Below the pieces are notes generated by a model. That model did no database searches. It was given only the letters and a program-made list of their open reading frames with translations, and was not told the origin of the DNA. The translations under genes and the position numbers were made by a program. This document shows, one piece after another, positions 34,723 through 44,208 of a stretch of DNA of 64,000 nt (positions are counted from its first letter, which is position 1; the number at the start of each line of letters is the position of its first letter). This stretch comes from Paenibacillus kribbensis. GTDB taxonomy: Bacteria; Bacillota; Bacilli; Paenibacillales; Paenibacillaceae. The DNA lies in the NCBI RefSeq assembly GCF_002240415.1, contig NZ_CP020028.1, positions 1,389,501-1,453,500 of the forward strand, given 5' to 3'.

Positions 34723-35769
34723 ATGATGGCTATGTGGATGGAACATTTGCGTGAAGAGATTTTAAATCCAACCTCTGAAGACGCTCAAAGAAAGCTTCGC
34801 GATTTTCTCAAGCGCCAAGGTCTTGGAATGGACCATCAAATTGAATATACGATGGAAATTGTAGATGGCAGCGACATTGCCGCTACAGGTTCCTTTTCAG
34901 GCAGTGTACTGAAGTGCATTGCTGTGGATGAAGCTTATAAAGACCAGGGGCTATCGGCACAAATCGTTAGCCATTTAGTAAATGAAGAATACAGGCGGGG
35001 AAGGGCTCACCTGTTTATTTATACAAAACCAGCAAATAAACAAATTTTCAAGGATCTCGGCTTTTATCCAATCGTGGAGGAATCCTCCAAGGCTGTCTTG
35101 TTGGAAAACCGATGGGATGGTGTGCGGCAGTATCAGCAGGAACTTTTGCAGGAATCGGGCGATCTTGTACCTTCGGCTGCGATTGTCATGAACTGTAATC
35201 CATTCACACTTGGACATCTGCACTTAATTGAGCATGCAGCGGCGGTTTGGGAAAAGGTACATCTTTTTGTAGTCTGGGAGGACCGATCCATTTTTCCATC
35301 AGATCTCAGATACAGACTAGTGAAAGAAGGTGTGAGACATTTGGCCAATGTGGTCTTGCACAAAGGCAAAGACTATATCATCTCCAGCGCAACGTTTCCT
35401 TCTTACTTCCTCAAAAATGATGAAGAGGCAGCAAGTACGCATATATCACTAGATTTAAAAATATTTAGCCAGTATATAGCTCCGTTGCTAAATATTCAAA
35501 AACGGTATATCGGTCAGGAGCCAAGCTGTGTCTTGACCCGCAGGTACAACACGATCATGAAAAAAATGCTGCCTTCCGTTGGAATTGACGTAGAGGAAAT
35601 ACCGCGACTGCGATGGGAAGGAGACGCAATCAGCGCCTCTGCAGTCCGCCAATATATCCGTTTGGGTCAAATGGATAAAGTGAAGCAGCTTGTACCGGAC
35701 ACGACCTATCAGTTTTTATTGTCAGTGGAAGCTGAAGAAATCATCAGGCGTATCAGGGAGATGTCATAA
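34723..35769 (+). CDS. citC: [Citrate (pro-3S)-lyase] ligase
   Basis: A 348-residue enzyme with an N-terminal GNAT-like half (LKCIAVDEAYKDQGLSAQIVSHL) and a C-terminal nucleotidyltransferase half. The latter has NPFTLGHLHLI (the HxGH-type ATP site) and the signature ISASAVRQYI. It uses ATP and acetate to acetylate the thiol of the CitD prosthetic group, switching citrate lyase on. The ribosome-binding site is weak whichever start is used: GTG 34717, ATG 34723, 34726, 34732 or 34738. I chose the first ATG. The citC stop is one base before citX. Confidence 0.93.
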   Translation: MMAMWMEHLREEILNPTSEDAQRKLRDFLKRQGLGMDHQIEYTMEIVDGSDIAATGSFSGSVLKCIAVDEAYKDQGLSAQIVSHLVNEEYRRGRAHLFIYTKPANKQIFKDLGFYPIVEESSKAVLLENRWDGVRQYQQELLQESGDLVPSAAIVMNCNPFTLGHLHLIEHAAAVWEKVHLFVVWEDRSIFPSDLRYRLVKEGVRHLANVVLHKGKDYIISSATFPSYFLKNDEEAASTHISLDLKIFSQYIAPLLNIQKRYIGQEPSCVLTRRYNTIMKKMLPSVGIDVEEIPRLRWEGDAISASAVRQYIRLGQMDKVKQLVPDTTYQFLLSVEAEEIIRRIREMS

Positions 35770-35770
35770 C

Positions 35771-36301
35771 ATGGATTCGTATGAGGTTACCCTTGAAGAA
35801 ATGCTGCAGGCACGCGAAAACCGGGCAGATAGACAAAGACAACTGATCAGCAGGTACGCGGTGCCTCTGATCAGCATGACGATCAATATCCCGGGACCAC
35901 AGAAGTCCTCTCCAACTAGTAAATACGTTTTTCAAGAAGGCTATCGTATCTTGATGAGTCAGCTGACGGTGAACCAAATGACACCGCTGCACAGTGAAGC
36001 GTATGATCTGCTGACAGGCCCGGAAGCATATGTTGCCGTTCAGGCAGACGCGCGAATATTGAAAAAGTGGGTCATCGCGATTGAAGACGGGCATCCACTA
36101 GGAAGATTACTGGATCTGGATGTGATTGGACTCCATGGAAGGGCAATCTCCAGAGATGAACTTGGCTTGGACAAGCGAAAATGTCTTATGTGCGAGCAGA
36201 CTGCGCATGGTTGTGGACGGAGCAGAGCACATGCACTTCCCGAATTGCTGGAAGCTGTCAAAGCACTGGTGGACAGCTATATACGCGAAAGCATCAAGTA
36301 G
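35771..36301 (+). CDS. citX: Apo-citrate lyase phosphoribosyl-dephospho-CoA transferase
   Basis: A 176-residue protein of the CitX family, close to its usual size. SMTINIPGP near residue 37, LGRLLDLDVIG, ISRDELGL and the cysteine-containing RKCLMCEQTAHGCGRSRAH are the recognisable segments. It transfers the triphosphoribosyl-dephospho-CoA cofactor made by CitG onto Ser14 of CitD. The ATG is one base after the citC stop, with GGGAG inside citC. In Haemophilus and E. coli citX and citG may be fused or adjacent; here they are adjacent. Confidence 0.93.
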   Translation: MDSYEVTLEEMLQARENRADRQRQLISRYAVPLISMTINIPGPQKSSPTSKYVFQEGYRILMSQLTVNQMTPLHSEAYDLLTGPEAYVAVQADARILKKWVIAIEDGHPLGRLLDLDVIGLHGRAISRDELGLDKRKCLMCEQTAHGCGRSRAHALPELLEAVKALVDSYIRESIK

Positions 36302-36362
36302 TCAAACGAGCATGATCGTTCATCATCATTACAAAATCCAGAGAAGAAGGTTGTTAGTATGT

Positions 36363-37250
36363 ATGATTGCAACAAGCCTATTAAGTGATAGCCTTGGTCA
36401 ACAGGCTGTCCTTGCGCTGCTAACAGAGGTCTCCGCCAGCCCAAAGCCGGGACTGGTAGATCGGTTTAATCGTGGCGCTCATAACGATATGGACTTCTTT
36501 ACGTTTATGTCTAGTGCGGTCGCACTTTCCAGCTATTTTGAAAGATGTACAAAGGCAGGAGCTTCCTTTCATGGAGAGGATCTTCGTATACTATTTGCGA
36601 ATCTACGTCCCTTGGGACAGGAAGCCGAACAGGCTATGTTTGCCGCAACAGGCGGGGTGAACACACATAAAGGTCTTATTTTTTCGCTAGGAATTATTTG
36701 TGCTGCTGCTGCGTATTGTTGTACGACACGAGCAGTTGCTGGCAGGCTGGATGAACAAATCATTTGTGAGACCATTGCTCAGATGACCAAAGGTTTATGT
36801 GCGAGTGAGCTTGCGTCTCTGAAAAAATCAACAGGCTTAACGGTCGGCGAACGGTTGTATAGAGAGTGGGGCATGACGGGTATACGTGGTGAGGTGGAAG
36901 CAGGCTTTCCCACCGTGCGAGCGTATGCTCTGCCCGTCTATCGTGAGTTGAAGTCATCGCAACGATACCATGTGAATGATATCTGTGTTCAAACCCTGTT
37001 GCAACTGATGGTTGTTAACGAAGATACGAATGTCGTTGGCAGACACGACAGGGAGATGCTAGCCTATGTCCAGCAATATGCCAAGCAGGTGCTGGAGGCG
37101 GGCGGTATCTTGTCAGAGAGAGGTGTCGCCATGATTCATCAAATGAACGATGATTTTGTGCAAAAAAATGTTAGTCCTGGTGGCTCCGCTGATTTACTGG
37201 CAGTCACAATCATGTTGGAAAATTTATATCTGGCGCCACCTGCAATATAA
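36363..37250 (+). CDS. citG: 2-(5''-triphosphoribosyl)-3'-dephospho-CoA synthase
   Basis: A 295-residue protein matching the CitG/MdcB family: EVSASPKPGLVDRFNRGAHNDMD, the conserved GVNTHKGLIFSLG, and the C-terminal GGSADLLAVTIML. It makes the citrate lyase prosthetic group from ATP and dephospho-CoA. The ATG at 36363 gives a family-like N-terminus and follows AGAAGAAGG at 12 bases; in-frame ATG 36312 would add 17 residues. It is the last gene of the citrate operon, followed by a terminator at 37312. Confidence 0.93.
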   Translation: MIATSLLSDSLGQQAVLALLTEVSASPKPGLVDRFNRGAHNDMDFFTFMSSAVALSSYFERCTKAGASFHGEDLRILFANLRPLGQEAEQAMFAATGGVNTHKGLIFSLGIICAAAAYCCTTRAVAGRLDEQIICETIAQMTKGLCASELASLKKSTGLTVGERLYREWGMTGIRGEVEAGFPTVRAYALPVYRELKSSQRYHVNDICVQTLLQLMVVNEDTNVVGRHDREMLAYVQQYAKQVLEAGGILSERGVAMIHQMNDDFVQKNVSPGGSADLLAVTIMLENLYLAPPAI

Positions 37251-37311
37251 CGGCAATGCGGTTCATAGCCGCCCCAATTTAATGAAAAAAGGCTGTCCCC
37301 AAAGTGATATG

Positions 37312-37371
37312 TCCCCTTTACAACAGACAGGTTCATTCGTAAAACCTACTGCTGTAAGGGGGATTTTTTTA
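37312..37371 (+). terminator. Intrinsic terminator of the citrate operon
   Basis: TCCCCTTTACAACAG pairs with CTGCTGTAAGGGGGA across a 23-base loop containing a small inner stem, followed by seven Ts. Confidence 0.8.
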
Positions 37372-37503
37372 TGGAAATGGGCGTACCAGGAAATAAGGTT
37401 GGATTTTTTTGGATATATATGTTATGATTACTTTCCTTTTTTGTGTCGGAGCAAGTGAAGAGATGCAGAAATCGAGACATGATATTCTTAGGAGGTAACT
37501 GAA

Positions 37504-39645
37504 ATGGAGAATGAGTTTCAAAGTGCCTATCAAGAAGAACAGCACAGGCTGTCGCTTGCTATGGAGGAAATTGATCGGAGATTGGAGCGGCTTCGTAATA
37601 TACCGGTATACACCGGACATGATTTTACGGAGCAAGTACTGGAATCCGCGCGGGAGGAAAAGCGTCAGGATTTGGCCAAAAGCGCGCAGGAGCCTTACTT
37701 TGGACGTATGGACTTTGACGAGCGTGGCAGAGGGCAGCGTAAGCCGCTGTATATCGGTAAGGTCGGAGTGGAGCGTGAAGAAACGTCAGCGTATCCGCTC
37801 GTGATTGATTGGCGTGCGCCGATTGCCAGCTTGTTTTATTCGTTTACAGGCGGTGAAGAAACCGCGTCTTACGAAGCTCCCGAGGGAACCATTGAGGGTC
37901 TAGTGTATCTGAAGCGCAACGTTGTCATCCGTAAAAGAATCCTGGAACGGGTAGCCGATACGTACAATCGCGAAAGCGACGGGCCCGCCGTTTCCGATGA
38001 ATTTCTCGTGTATCGTTTGGGTGAGAACAAGGATAACCGTCTACGGGATATCGTCTCTACCATTCAGGCCGAGCAGGATCAGATTATCCGTGCGGCTAAA
38101 AATACAGCCCTCGTTATTCAGGGGGTAGCGGGAAGTGGCAAAACGACGGTAGCGCTGCATCGTCTCGCATTTTTGCTTTATCAGTATAAGGATCAAGTGT
38201 CGGCGGACAAGATGGTCATTTTCGCGCCGAACCATATGTTTCTCGATTATATTTCAGATGTACTTCCAGAGCTGGGGGTCGGAAATATTCAGCAAAGTAC
38301 ATTTGCGGACTGGGCGCTCCAGTTGCTGGGGCTGGATTTACCTTTGGCGGACCCTGCCGAAACGTTAACTTATTGGTTTGAGAGTGGCAGCCTGAGAAGG
38401 GAATCTATGGATGAAGCGCCGGGACGATTCAAAGGTTCGGTTCATTTTATGAAGCTGCTGCAGGCTTTTGTGGAACGGCTGGAGCCTATCTCAGTTCCCG
38501 ACGGCGACTTTTCTCCATGGGATGGGGCGGTGCTGTCACGGACTGAGATTTTGAATTGGTTCAATGAGGAATACAAGCCCTATCCGCTCGCGAAGCGGAA
38601 GGAGCGTGTGCTTGCAAGAGTCCATCGCTGGATTGAAATGGAGCTGAAAAAATCGCCTTCGGCGGCTGCGCTCAAGGAACGCAAGAAAAAAGCAGGGACC
38701 CGGGAAAAGGCATATGCTAAGAAATGGCCCCAATACGATGCGCTGACGCTTTACAAGCAGCTTTTTCGGGCAGCCAAAGGATTACCCGCAGATACGGCTG
38801 CGGAGATGAAGGCCTCTTTGCCGGCTGCTATTTTCAAGACCACACAGTCGGATTTACGAAATCAGGTGATCCGCGAAGAGGATTTGACTGCCTTGGTCTA
38901 TCTTCATGTACTGATTCATGAGGTAGAATCGTCTCAGCGTTTTGACCATGTGGTCATTGATGAAGCGCAGGACTTTTCTCCTTTTCATATCGCATTGCTG
39001 GATTTGTTCGTAAAAGGTCACTCCTTTACAATACTCGGCGATTTGTCGCAGGGGATTCATGAATACCGTGGCGTACATGCATGGGAGGAAATGAGCTCTC
39101 TTTTTGCGCCGGAACATACGGGGTATTTTGCACTTACGCGGAGCTATAGATCAACCCTGGAAATTATAGAATTTGCAAATACGATTTTGGAGCAGGGCGT
39201 TCGCGGCGGCATTACCGCAGTTCCGGTATTTCGCAGTGGCGATCCGGTGCGTACCGTGTCTTATGACACATCGGGGCGTGAACAGCATTTGCTTACCGCT
39301 TTCAAAGAGCTTTCCTCCAAGGAGTATCGCACCGTATCTGTGCTGACACGTACCTTGAAAGAGGCTGTAGAGCTGCATGAGGTTTTCATCAGTGCAGGAC
39401 TGGATGTACATCTGATTGATGGTGGTAAAAAGCAATATGAAGGCGGCTTGTCCGTTCTGCCTGTGTATCTTTCCAAAGGCTTGGAATTCGACGCAGTCAT
39501 TGTAGCGGATGCCGACCATGAGCATTATGGAGAGCTGGCATGGGATGCCAAGCTGTTGTATGTGGGATGTACCCGTGCGCTCCATGAGCTGTGGCTCATG
39601 TATGACGGTGCGCTTCCCGGCTATGTGCAGAAGCAGCCGGAGTAA
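37504..39645 (+). CDS. helD: HelD-type UvrD/Rep-family ATPase (RNA polymerase recycling factor)
   Basis: A 713-residue superfamily 1 helicase-like ATPase. The N-terminal coiled coil (about 1-60) and the segment KPLYIGKVGVER ... PLVIDWRAPIASLFYS are specific to HelD. Walker A VAGSGKTT is at about 205-213, Walker B is VVIDEAQDFSP, and later motifs include LTRSYRST, YLSKGLEFDAVIV and LLYVGCTRA. HelD frees stalled or inactive RNA polymerase from nucleic acid in Gram-positive bacteria. B. subtilis HelD is about 774 residues. AGGAGG lies eight bases before the ATG. It stands alone between two terminators. Confidence 0.9.
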   Translation: MENEFQSAYQEEQHRLSLAMEEIDRRLERLRNIPVYTGHDFTEQVLESAREEKRQDLAKSAQEPYFGRMDFDERGRGQRKPLYIGKVGVEREETSAYPLVIDWRAPIASLFYSFTGGEETASYEAPEGTIEGLVYLKRNVVIRKRILERVADTYNRESDGPAVSDEFLVYRLGENKDNRLRDIVSTIQAEQDQIIRAAKNTALVIQGVAGSGKTTVALHRLAFLLYQYKDQVSADKMVIFAPNHMFLDYISDVLPELGVGNIQQSTFADWALQLLGLDLPLADPAETLTYWFESGSLRRESMDEAPGRFKGSVHFMKLLQAFVERLEPISVPDGDFSPWDGAVLSRTEILNWFNEEYKPYPLAKRKERVLARVHRWIEMELKKSPSAAALKERKKKAGTREKAYAKKWPQYDALTLYKQLFRAAKGLPADTAAEMKASLPAAIFKTTQSDLRNQVIREEDLTALVYLHVLIHEVESSQRFDHVVIDEAQDFSPFHIALLDLFVKGHSFTILGDLSQGIHEYRGVHAWEEMSSLFAPEHTGYFALTRSYRSTLEIIEFANTILEQGVRGGITAVPVFRSGDPVRTVSYDTSGREQHLLTAFKELSSKEYRTVSVLTRTLKEAVELHEVFISAGLDVHLIDGGKKQYEGGLSVLPVYLSKGLEFDAVIVADADHEHYGELAWDAKLLYVGCTRALHELWLMYDGALPGYVQKQPE

Positions 39646-39732
39646 GGGGAAAACAAAGTAGAAAATCGTTTGCATCAGTATTCAAATTACTGTTCACCGT
39701 TGTGGTGGATACAATGGAAGTATACCAGTCTG

Positions 39733-39778
39733 AGAACAGCCACGGAGTTCATCTTTCGTCCAAGGCTGTTCTTTCTTA
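39733..39778 (+). terminator. Intrinsic terminator after helD
   Basis: AGAACAGCC pairs with GGCTGTTCT and is followed by TTCTT. Confidence 0.65.
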
Positions 39779-39932
39779 TTGTGCGCGGCGGACTTGCAGG
39801 TATACAGATGTGCCATGACCATGCTATCTGCAACTTGTTAGCGGTTATGGTAGAATAAGAGGCGGTTCATAGCGTTTCAGTACAATTGATGATTTGAATT
39901 TTCAGGTTTTTAACCATAAGGAAGTGAATAAA

Positions 39933-41243
39933 ATGGACTTATTTTCATATTCCGAGGAGTCGACGCCAAGCAATCGGTTGCTTGCGGATCGCCTGCGTCC
40001 AACCTCGCTGGATGAATATATTGGACAGGAGCACGTCGTTGGCCCGGGCAAGCTGCTGCGCAGAGCTATAGAGGCGGATCAAGTTTCTTCTATACTGCTG
40101 TACGGACCGCCGGGGTGCGGCAAAACAACGTTGGCGCATATTATCTCGCAGCATACGCAAGGCGATTTCGTCCGTCTGAATGCAGTAGAAGCATCTGTGA
40201 AGGACGTAAGGGAAGTCATTGACCGTGCGCAAACGAATAAATCGATGTATGGGAAAAAAACCATTTTGTTTCTCGACGAGGTACACCGTTTTAACAGCTC
40301 ACGTCAGGATGCACTGCTGCCTGCGGTGGAAAAGGGGACGATCGTGTTTATTGGCGCCACGACCGAAAATCCCTTTCACTACGTGAACGGCGCCTTGATG
40401 AGCCGTTCTACGTTGTTTCAGCTTGAAGCGCTGACACAGGAGCATTCGCTAGCTGCCATGCGCCGCGCCTTGGGCGATGCGGACAAGGGGCTTGGCTATA
40501 TGCAGCTTCAGGTGGACGAAGCTGCGCTGGATCACATCGCGTCCATGGCCAACGGCGATATCCGCCGCGCCTTGAACGCGCTGGAACTGGCGGCGCTCAC
40601 GACGCCTCCGCTGGCAGACGGCACGGTTCACGTGACGCTGGAAGTCGCGGAGGAATCCATCCGCCGCCCGATTGTCAAGGCAGACGAGTCCACGCAGTAT
40701 GACGTGCTGTCTGCCTTTCACAAAAGCATTCGCGGCTCCAGCGACGCGGCGCTGTTCTGGTTCCTGTACGCCGTAGAAAAGCTCGGCATGGACCCGATGA
40801 CCTTTATTCGCCGTCTCATCGCGGCGAGCAGCGAGGATATTGGCCTGGCGAACCCGCAGGCGATGGTGCAAGCAGTGAGCGCGCTTGAAGCCTACCGCAA
40901 TAACGGCTGGCCTGAGGCCAGGCTGAACATTGCACAAGCCATTTTGTTCGCTGTAGAAAGCCCAAAATCGAATGCCGTATATACGGCGATTTCACGGGCC
41001 ATATCGGCGATGGACGATATCAAATCAGCCGAGGTGCCGCTGCATTTGCGCGACGCACACTACAAGGGCTCGGAAAAGCTCGGCCATGTTGGTTATCAAT
41101 ACCCGCACAATTATCCGAACCATTATGTGAAACAGCAATATTTGCCTGATTCGATAGCAGATCAGACCTTTTACCAGGCTACTGAGCAGGGGAACGAGTC
41201 AAAAATCAGACAAAACCAGCGGTGGCGTGAATCACAGTCATAG
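39933..41243 (+). CDS. rarA: Replication-associated recombination protein A (MgsA/RarA AAA+ ATPase)
   Basis: A 436-residue AAA+ protein of the clamp-loader clade. It shows RLRPTSLDEYIGQEH, Walker A YGPPGCGKTT (residues 57-66), Walker B LFLDEVHRF (about 112), sensor 1 GATTENP, and the C-terminal tetramerisation domain with GSDAALFWFLY-like GSSDAALFWFLYAV and GYQYPHNYPNHYV. It acts at stalled replication forks. The ATG at 39933 follows AAGGAAGTGA; an in-frame ATG 13 codons earlier lacks a site. It is the yrvN position of the B. subtilis block, separated from tcdA here by the permease, ABC and citrate genes. Confidence 0.95.
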   Translation: MDLFSYSEESTPSNRLLADRLRPTSLDEYIGQEHVVGPGKLLRRAIEADQVSSILLYGPPGCGKTTLAHIISQHTQGDFVRLNAVEASVKDVREVIDRAQTNKSMYGKKTILFLDEVHRFNSSRQDALLPAVEKGTIVFIGATTENPFHYVNGALMSRSTLFQLEALTQEHSLAAMRRALGDADKGLGYMQLQVDEAALDHIASMANGDIRRALNALELAALTTPPLADGTVHVTLEVAEESIRRPIVKADESTQYDVLSAFHKSIRGSSDAALFWFLYAVEKLGMDPMTFIRRLIAASSEDIGLANPQAMVQAVSALEAYRNNGWPEARLNIAQAILFAVESPKSNAVYTAISRAISAMDDIKSAEVPLHLRDAHYKGSEKLGHVGYQYPHNYPNHYVKQQYLPDSIADQTFYQATEQGNESKIRQNQRWRESQS

Positions 41244-41331
41244 GATGCATGCTGTAGACAGACGTGCGGCGTATGTGGACCAGATATGATTACACCGTGA
41301 TCCAGCATGAGTGAAAAAGGGGATAGAAAAA

Positions 41332-41733
41332 ATGAAAGACATGCTATTCGTCGCGGCAGGCGGAGCGCTCGGAACTTCTGCCCGATATGGCGTGCAGTCA
41401 CTGCTGCCTGCGGCCGGGGCGGATTTTCCACTTGGCGTGCTGCTAATCAATTGGCTCGGCTGTCTGTTCCTTGGCTGGTTCTTTACGGTAACTTTGCGCT
41501 CATGGCGGATCAAACCCCGCTTGCGACTTGCCATTGGGACAGGCTTTACAGGTGGATTCACTACCTTTTCCACCTTTGCAGTCGATGCTGTACGCCTCTC
41601 GGTTCACGATCGTATGCTGACGGCTGTGCTGTACCTGCTGCTTAGCGTAGGCGGAGGCCTGTTTTTGACGTGGACTGGTATTCGTCTGGGCACAAATATG
41701 ACGGAAGCTCCCCCCAAGGAGGAACGTCTATGA
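41332..41733 (+). CDS. crcB: Fluoride-specific ion channel CrcB/Fluc, first of a pair
   Basis: A 133-residue, four-helix membrane protein. GGALGTSARYGVQ at the N-terminus and the central GTGFTGGFTTFSTFAVDAV are family signatures. Fluc proteins export fluoride as dual-topology dimers. ATG 41332 follows AAGGGG; a GTG at 41311 is possible but lacks a site. Its stop overlaps the second crcB by four bases (ATGA), so the two are co-translated and likely form an antiparallel heterodimer, as in B. subtilis. No fluoride riboswitch was recognised in the 88 bases upstream. Confidence 0.95.
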   Translation: MKDMLFVAAGGALGTSARYGVQSLLPAAGADFPLGVLLINWLGCLFLGWFFTVTLRSWRIKPRLRLAIGTGFTGGFTTFSTFAVDAVRLSVHDRMLTAVLYLLLSVGGGLFLTWTGIRLGTNMTEAPPKEERL

Positions 41734-42086
41734 TCTGGTGGGCGGCGGCAGGCGGGGCTGCAGGTACATTGGCGCGGTACGGGCTTGGCATGTGGGCTGG
41801 AAAGCGGTTTGGAGCCGCGTTTCCGTGGGGAACGTGGATCATTAATATCAGCGGTTCCTTGCTGTTGGGGTGGTTGTATGGCGAATTTATGCAGCACCAT
41901 CTGTCTCCTGCACTCTGGATGCTGCTAGGAACAGGCTTTTGTGGCGGTTACACGACCTTTTCAACATTCGGCTATGAATCTCTTCAACTGATGGAGCGTG
42001 GAGAATACCGGCGGATGGCTGCGTATGTACTGGCTTCGGTGGTCGTAGGAGTTGCAGCTGCGGCTATTGGTTATAGACTTAGTTAA
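41730..42086 (+). CDS. crcB: Fluoride-specific ion channel CrcB/Fluc, second of a pair
   Basis: A 118-residue membrane protein with AGGAAGTLARYGLG and GTGFCGGYTTFSTFGYESL, paralogous to the preceding gene. AAGGAGG (41716-41722) lies inside the end of the first crcB, and the start overlaps its stop. Heterodimer partner by inference. Confidence 0.95.
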   Translation: MIWWAAAGGAAGTLARYGLGMWAGKRFGAAFPWGTWIINISGSLLLGWLYGEFMQHHLSPALWMLLGTGFCGGYTTFSTFGYESLQLMERGEYRRMAAYVLASVVVGVAAAAIGYRLS

Positions 42087-42227
42087 ATAATTATAATACC
42101 CCGCATGCAGACTACAAAAGAAAAAAACCTCCGAATCCAGACCGTGGTATTTTCAGCCGGGGTCGGTTTCGAAAGCTTTTTTATGAGGTGTTTCACCAAA
42201 TGTGGATTTAGCGCAGCGCTTATGAAG

Positions 42228-43058
42228 CTATTTTTTATCCCGTTCTTTGTATAGCTCAGGCAAAAGGGATTGCAGTTCCGGTCTTGGATCAGGATCGGAC
42301 AGCTTCATTTCCTCCAGTGTCTGGACCGCAATTCGCAAAACGGTATAATCTCTGTACCAACGGTTATCCGAAGGAACAACATACCAGGGAGCTTGCTTGG
42401 TTGCGCTCAGCTCCAGCACGTCCTCATAGTATTGGGTATATTGCTTCCAAAATTTGCGTTCCTGCAAATCACTTGGATCAAGCTTCCAGTTTTTGTGGGG
42501 CTTCTCGATCCGGTCGATCAGCTTTTCCAACTGAAATTGCTTGGAAATATGTAAAAAGATTTTAACCACCTTCACACCGCAATCCAGCAGCAGCTGTTCA
42601 AAGTGTTTGATATGCTTAATGTTCCGTTTGGCCAGTTTATCGGATACCTGTCCGTGAACACGTGTAATCAGTACGTCCTCATAATAAGAACGGTTGAATG
42701 CTGCAATATATCCACGCCCGGGGGTTACACTGTGGGCACGCCACAGGAAATCATGGCTTAATTCCTCAGCCGTAGGTGATTTAAAGCTATGGACCGTCAC
42801 CCCTGCTGGATTCAGATTCGAGAATACATGCCTGATCACGCCATCTTTTCCGCTGCAATCCATACCCTGAAACACAAACAATACGGCTTGTTTCTTCTCC
42901 GTAAATAATTTACTTTGCAATTCCGCGAAACGTTCCTTCAATTGATCTGTTTCCTGCTGAATTTCTTCTTTATTTTTGATATCCTGCGTATCTTTGGGGT
43001 CCCAATCTTTTAAAGAAACTTTTTTACCCGGTGTCAGCATTCCTAATGAATTAGACAT
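42228..43058 (-). CDS. Polyphosphate kinase 2 family phosphotransferase
   Basis: A 276-residue PPK2 protein. It has Walker A FQGMDCSGKDG (about 63-73), the lid region FLWRAHSVTPGRGYIAAFNRSYYEDVL, and APWYVVPSDNRWYRD near the C-terminus. The family moves phosphate between polyphosphate and nucleoside mono- or diphosphates; with a single domain of this type, AMP or NDP phosphorylation is likely, but the subclass cannot be fixed. On the minus strand the ATG at 43058 follows AAAAGGAGC; a start 24 codons upstream is possible but lacks a site. It converges on the crcB pair and marks the left flank of the accessory island. Confidence 0.92.
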   Translation of the reverse strand: MSNSLGMLTPGKKVSLKDWDPKDTQDIKNKEEIQQETDQLKERFAELQSKLFTEKKQAVLFVFQGMDCSGKDGVIRHVFSNLNPAGVTVHSFKSPTAEELSHDFLWRAHSVTPGRGYIAAFNRSYYEDVLITRVHGQVSDKLAKRNIKHIKHFEQLLLDCGVKVVKIFLHISKQFQLEKLIDRIEKPHKNWKLDPSDLQERKFWKQYTQYYEDVLELSATKQAPWYVVPSDNRWYRDYTVLRIAVQTLEEMKLSDPDPRPELQSLLPELYKERDKK

Positions 43059-43161
43059 AAAGGCACGCTCCTTTTCAATTGAAGTATGATATCTTGTCTT
43101 CATCATATACCCAAATGAGATTGTTATCAAAAATTCCTTATGTAACTTTGCTTTTCTTGGT

Positions 43162-43630
43162 CTAAACGGCTACCTTTTCGACTTTCTGGTCACGCTTTTG
43201 GTCACAGAATTTCTCTTCAATTTCTAGTGGTTCAGATACTTCTTTTTTACTCAGTAAATTACTCAATCCTACTGCTGCATCTGACTGCATATTTTTTAAT
43301 AAATGTGAATAAGTATCCAAAGTTATAGTTACACTACGATGTCCCAATCTTTCGGAAACAACTTTTGGATGTATCCCAATGGACAGCATCAACGAAGCAG
43401 AGGTATGTCTAAGATCGTGAAATCGAATAGATGGTAATTTTATTTCTTCTATTTTTCTTTTCATCAGTCTTGTAATTGTGTTTGGGAAAACTTGCTTCCA
43501 ATATTTGTGCAACAGACTAAATCATTATCTACATACAATTCTCCAGCCAGTTCTTTTTCCATAAAGACTCTTTCATGTTGCTTCTGCAACATTTTACATT
43601 CACCATTAATTACTATCTTATCAGAATATT
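43162..43630 (-). pseudogene. Tyrosine recombinase (phage integrase), truncated and frameshifted
   Basis: The 116-residue open part holds the catalytic C-terminus: FHDLRHTSASLML (Arg and His boxes) and LGHRSVTITLDTYSHL (His box and nucleophile Tyr). Upstream on the same strand, a different frame encodes KMLQKQHERVFMEKELAGE and then LVCCTNIGSKFSQ, which is the preceding part of the same domain. The frame slips near 43480. Nothing resembling the N-terminal arm- and core-binding domains is left upstream. It is a dead integrase at the left end of the island. Confidence 0.8.
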
Positions 43631-44208
43631 ACTTTAAAACTACATGATAATAAATGTGTTGAAAATAAATGATTAATTTGACTTTGATAGAATTACTGGA
43701 TATAATTTCAATATGTTGATAGGTAATTTTATATAATAAAGTGAAATTGTATCCATTTTTAATGGATCTATTCAACTAATGTGTAGAGTTTCCTTTGATT
43801 TGCTATAATCTGCTTTTGTCTAATTACATACTCATATATTTGCCAGCCTTGTTAGTCACTTTTTTTGTGAACATTCATGCAAAAAAGTTTCTATAAATTA
43901 ATTAATTTTTAATATATGTATATCTTTAAAAAGAATTGATTGTTATTGGACGGTTACTCTGCCGGACATAAACAATATATTCGCAATTGCTACTTCATAC
44001 TTAGAGGGTGATTGCGTAAGTTCGTATTTCTATTTGACTTATGGAGCTAACTAATTAAATTTTTCACATACATCATCTCTCCAAAAAATAGACATACGAG
44101 ACTCTGACTCATATGGAGGGACAAAAAAATGAAGTATGGATAAACATGTCGACAAACTTTGAACAAGCATTCTCCTATATCAATTAAATCCCATTTGGAG
44201 GTATAATC
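43631..44208. other. AT-rich gap without a recognisable gene
   Basis: About 580 bases with stops in every frame and no convincing RNA or repeat. It probably contains decayed integrase or phage DNA. The promoter of the following secreted protein should lie near the right end; GGAGG at 44194-44198 is its ribosome-binding site. Confidence 0.5.

Noticed and set aside
41243..41332. Fluoride riboswitch before the crcB pair
   Set aside because: The 88-base gap is short and shows no recognisable pseudoknot motif.
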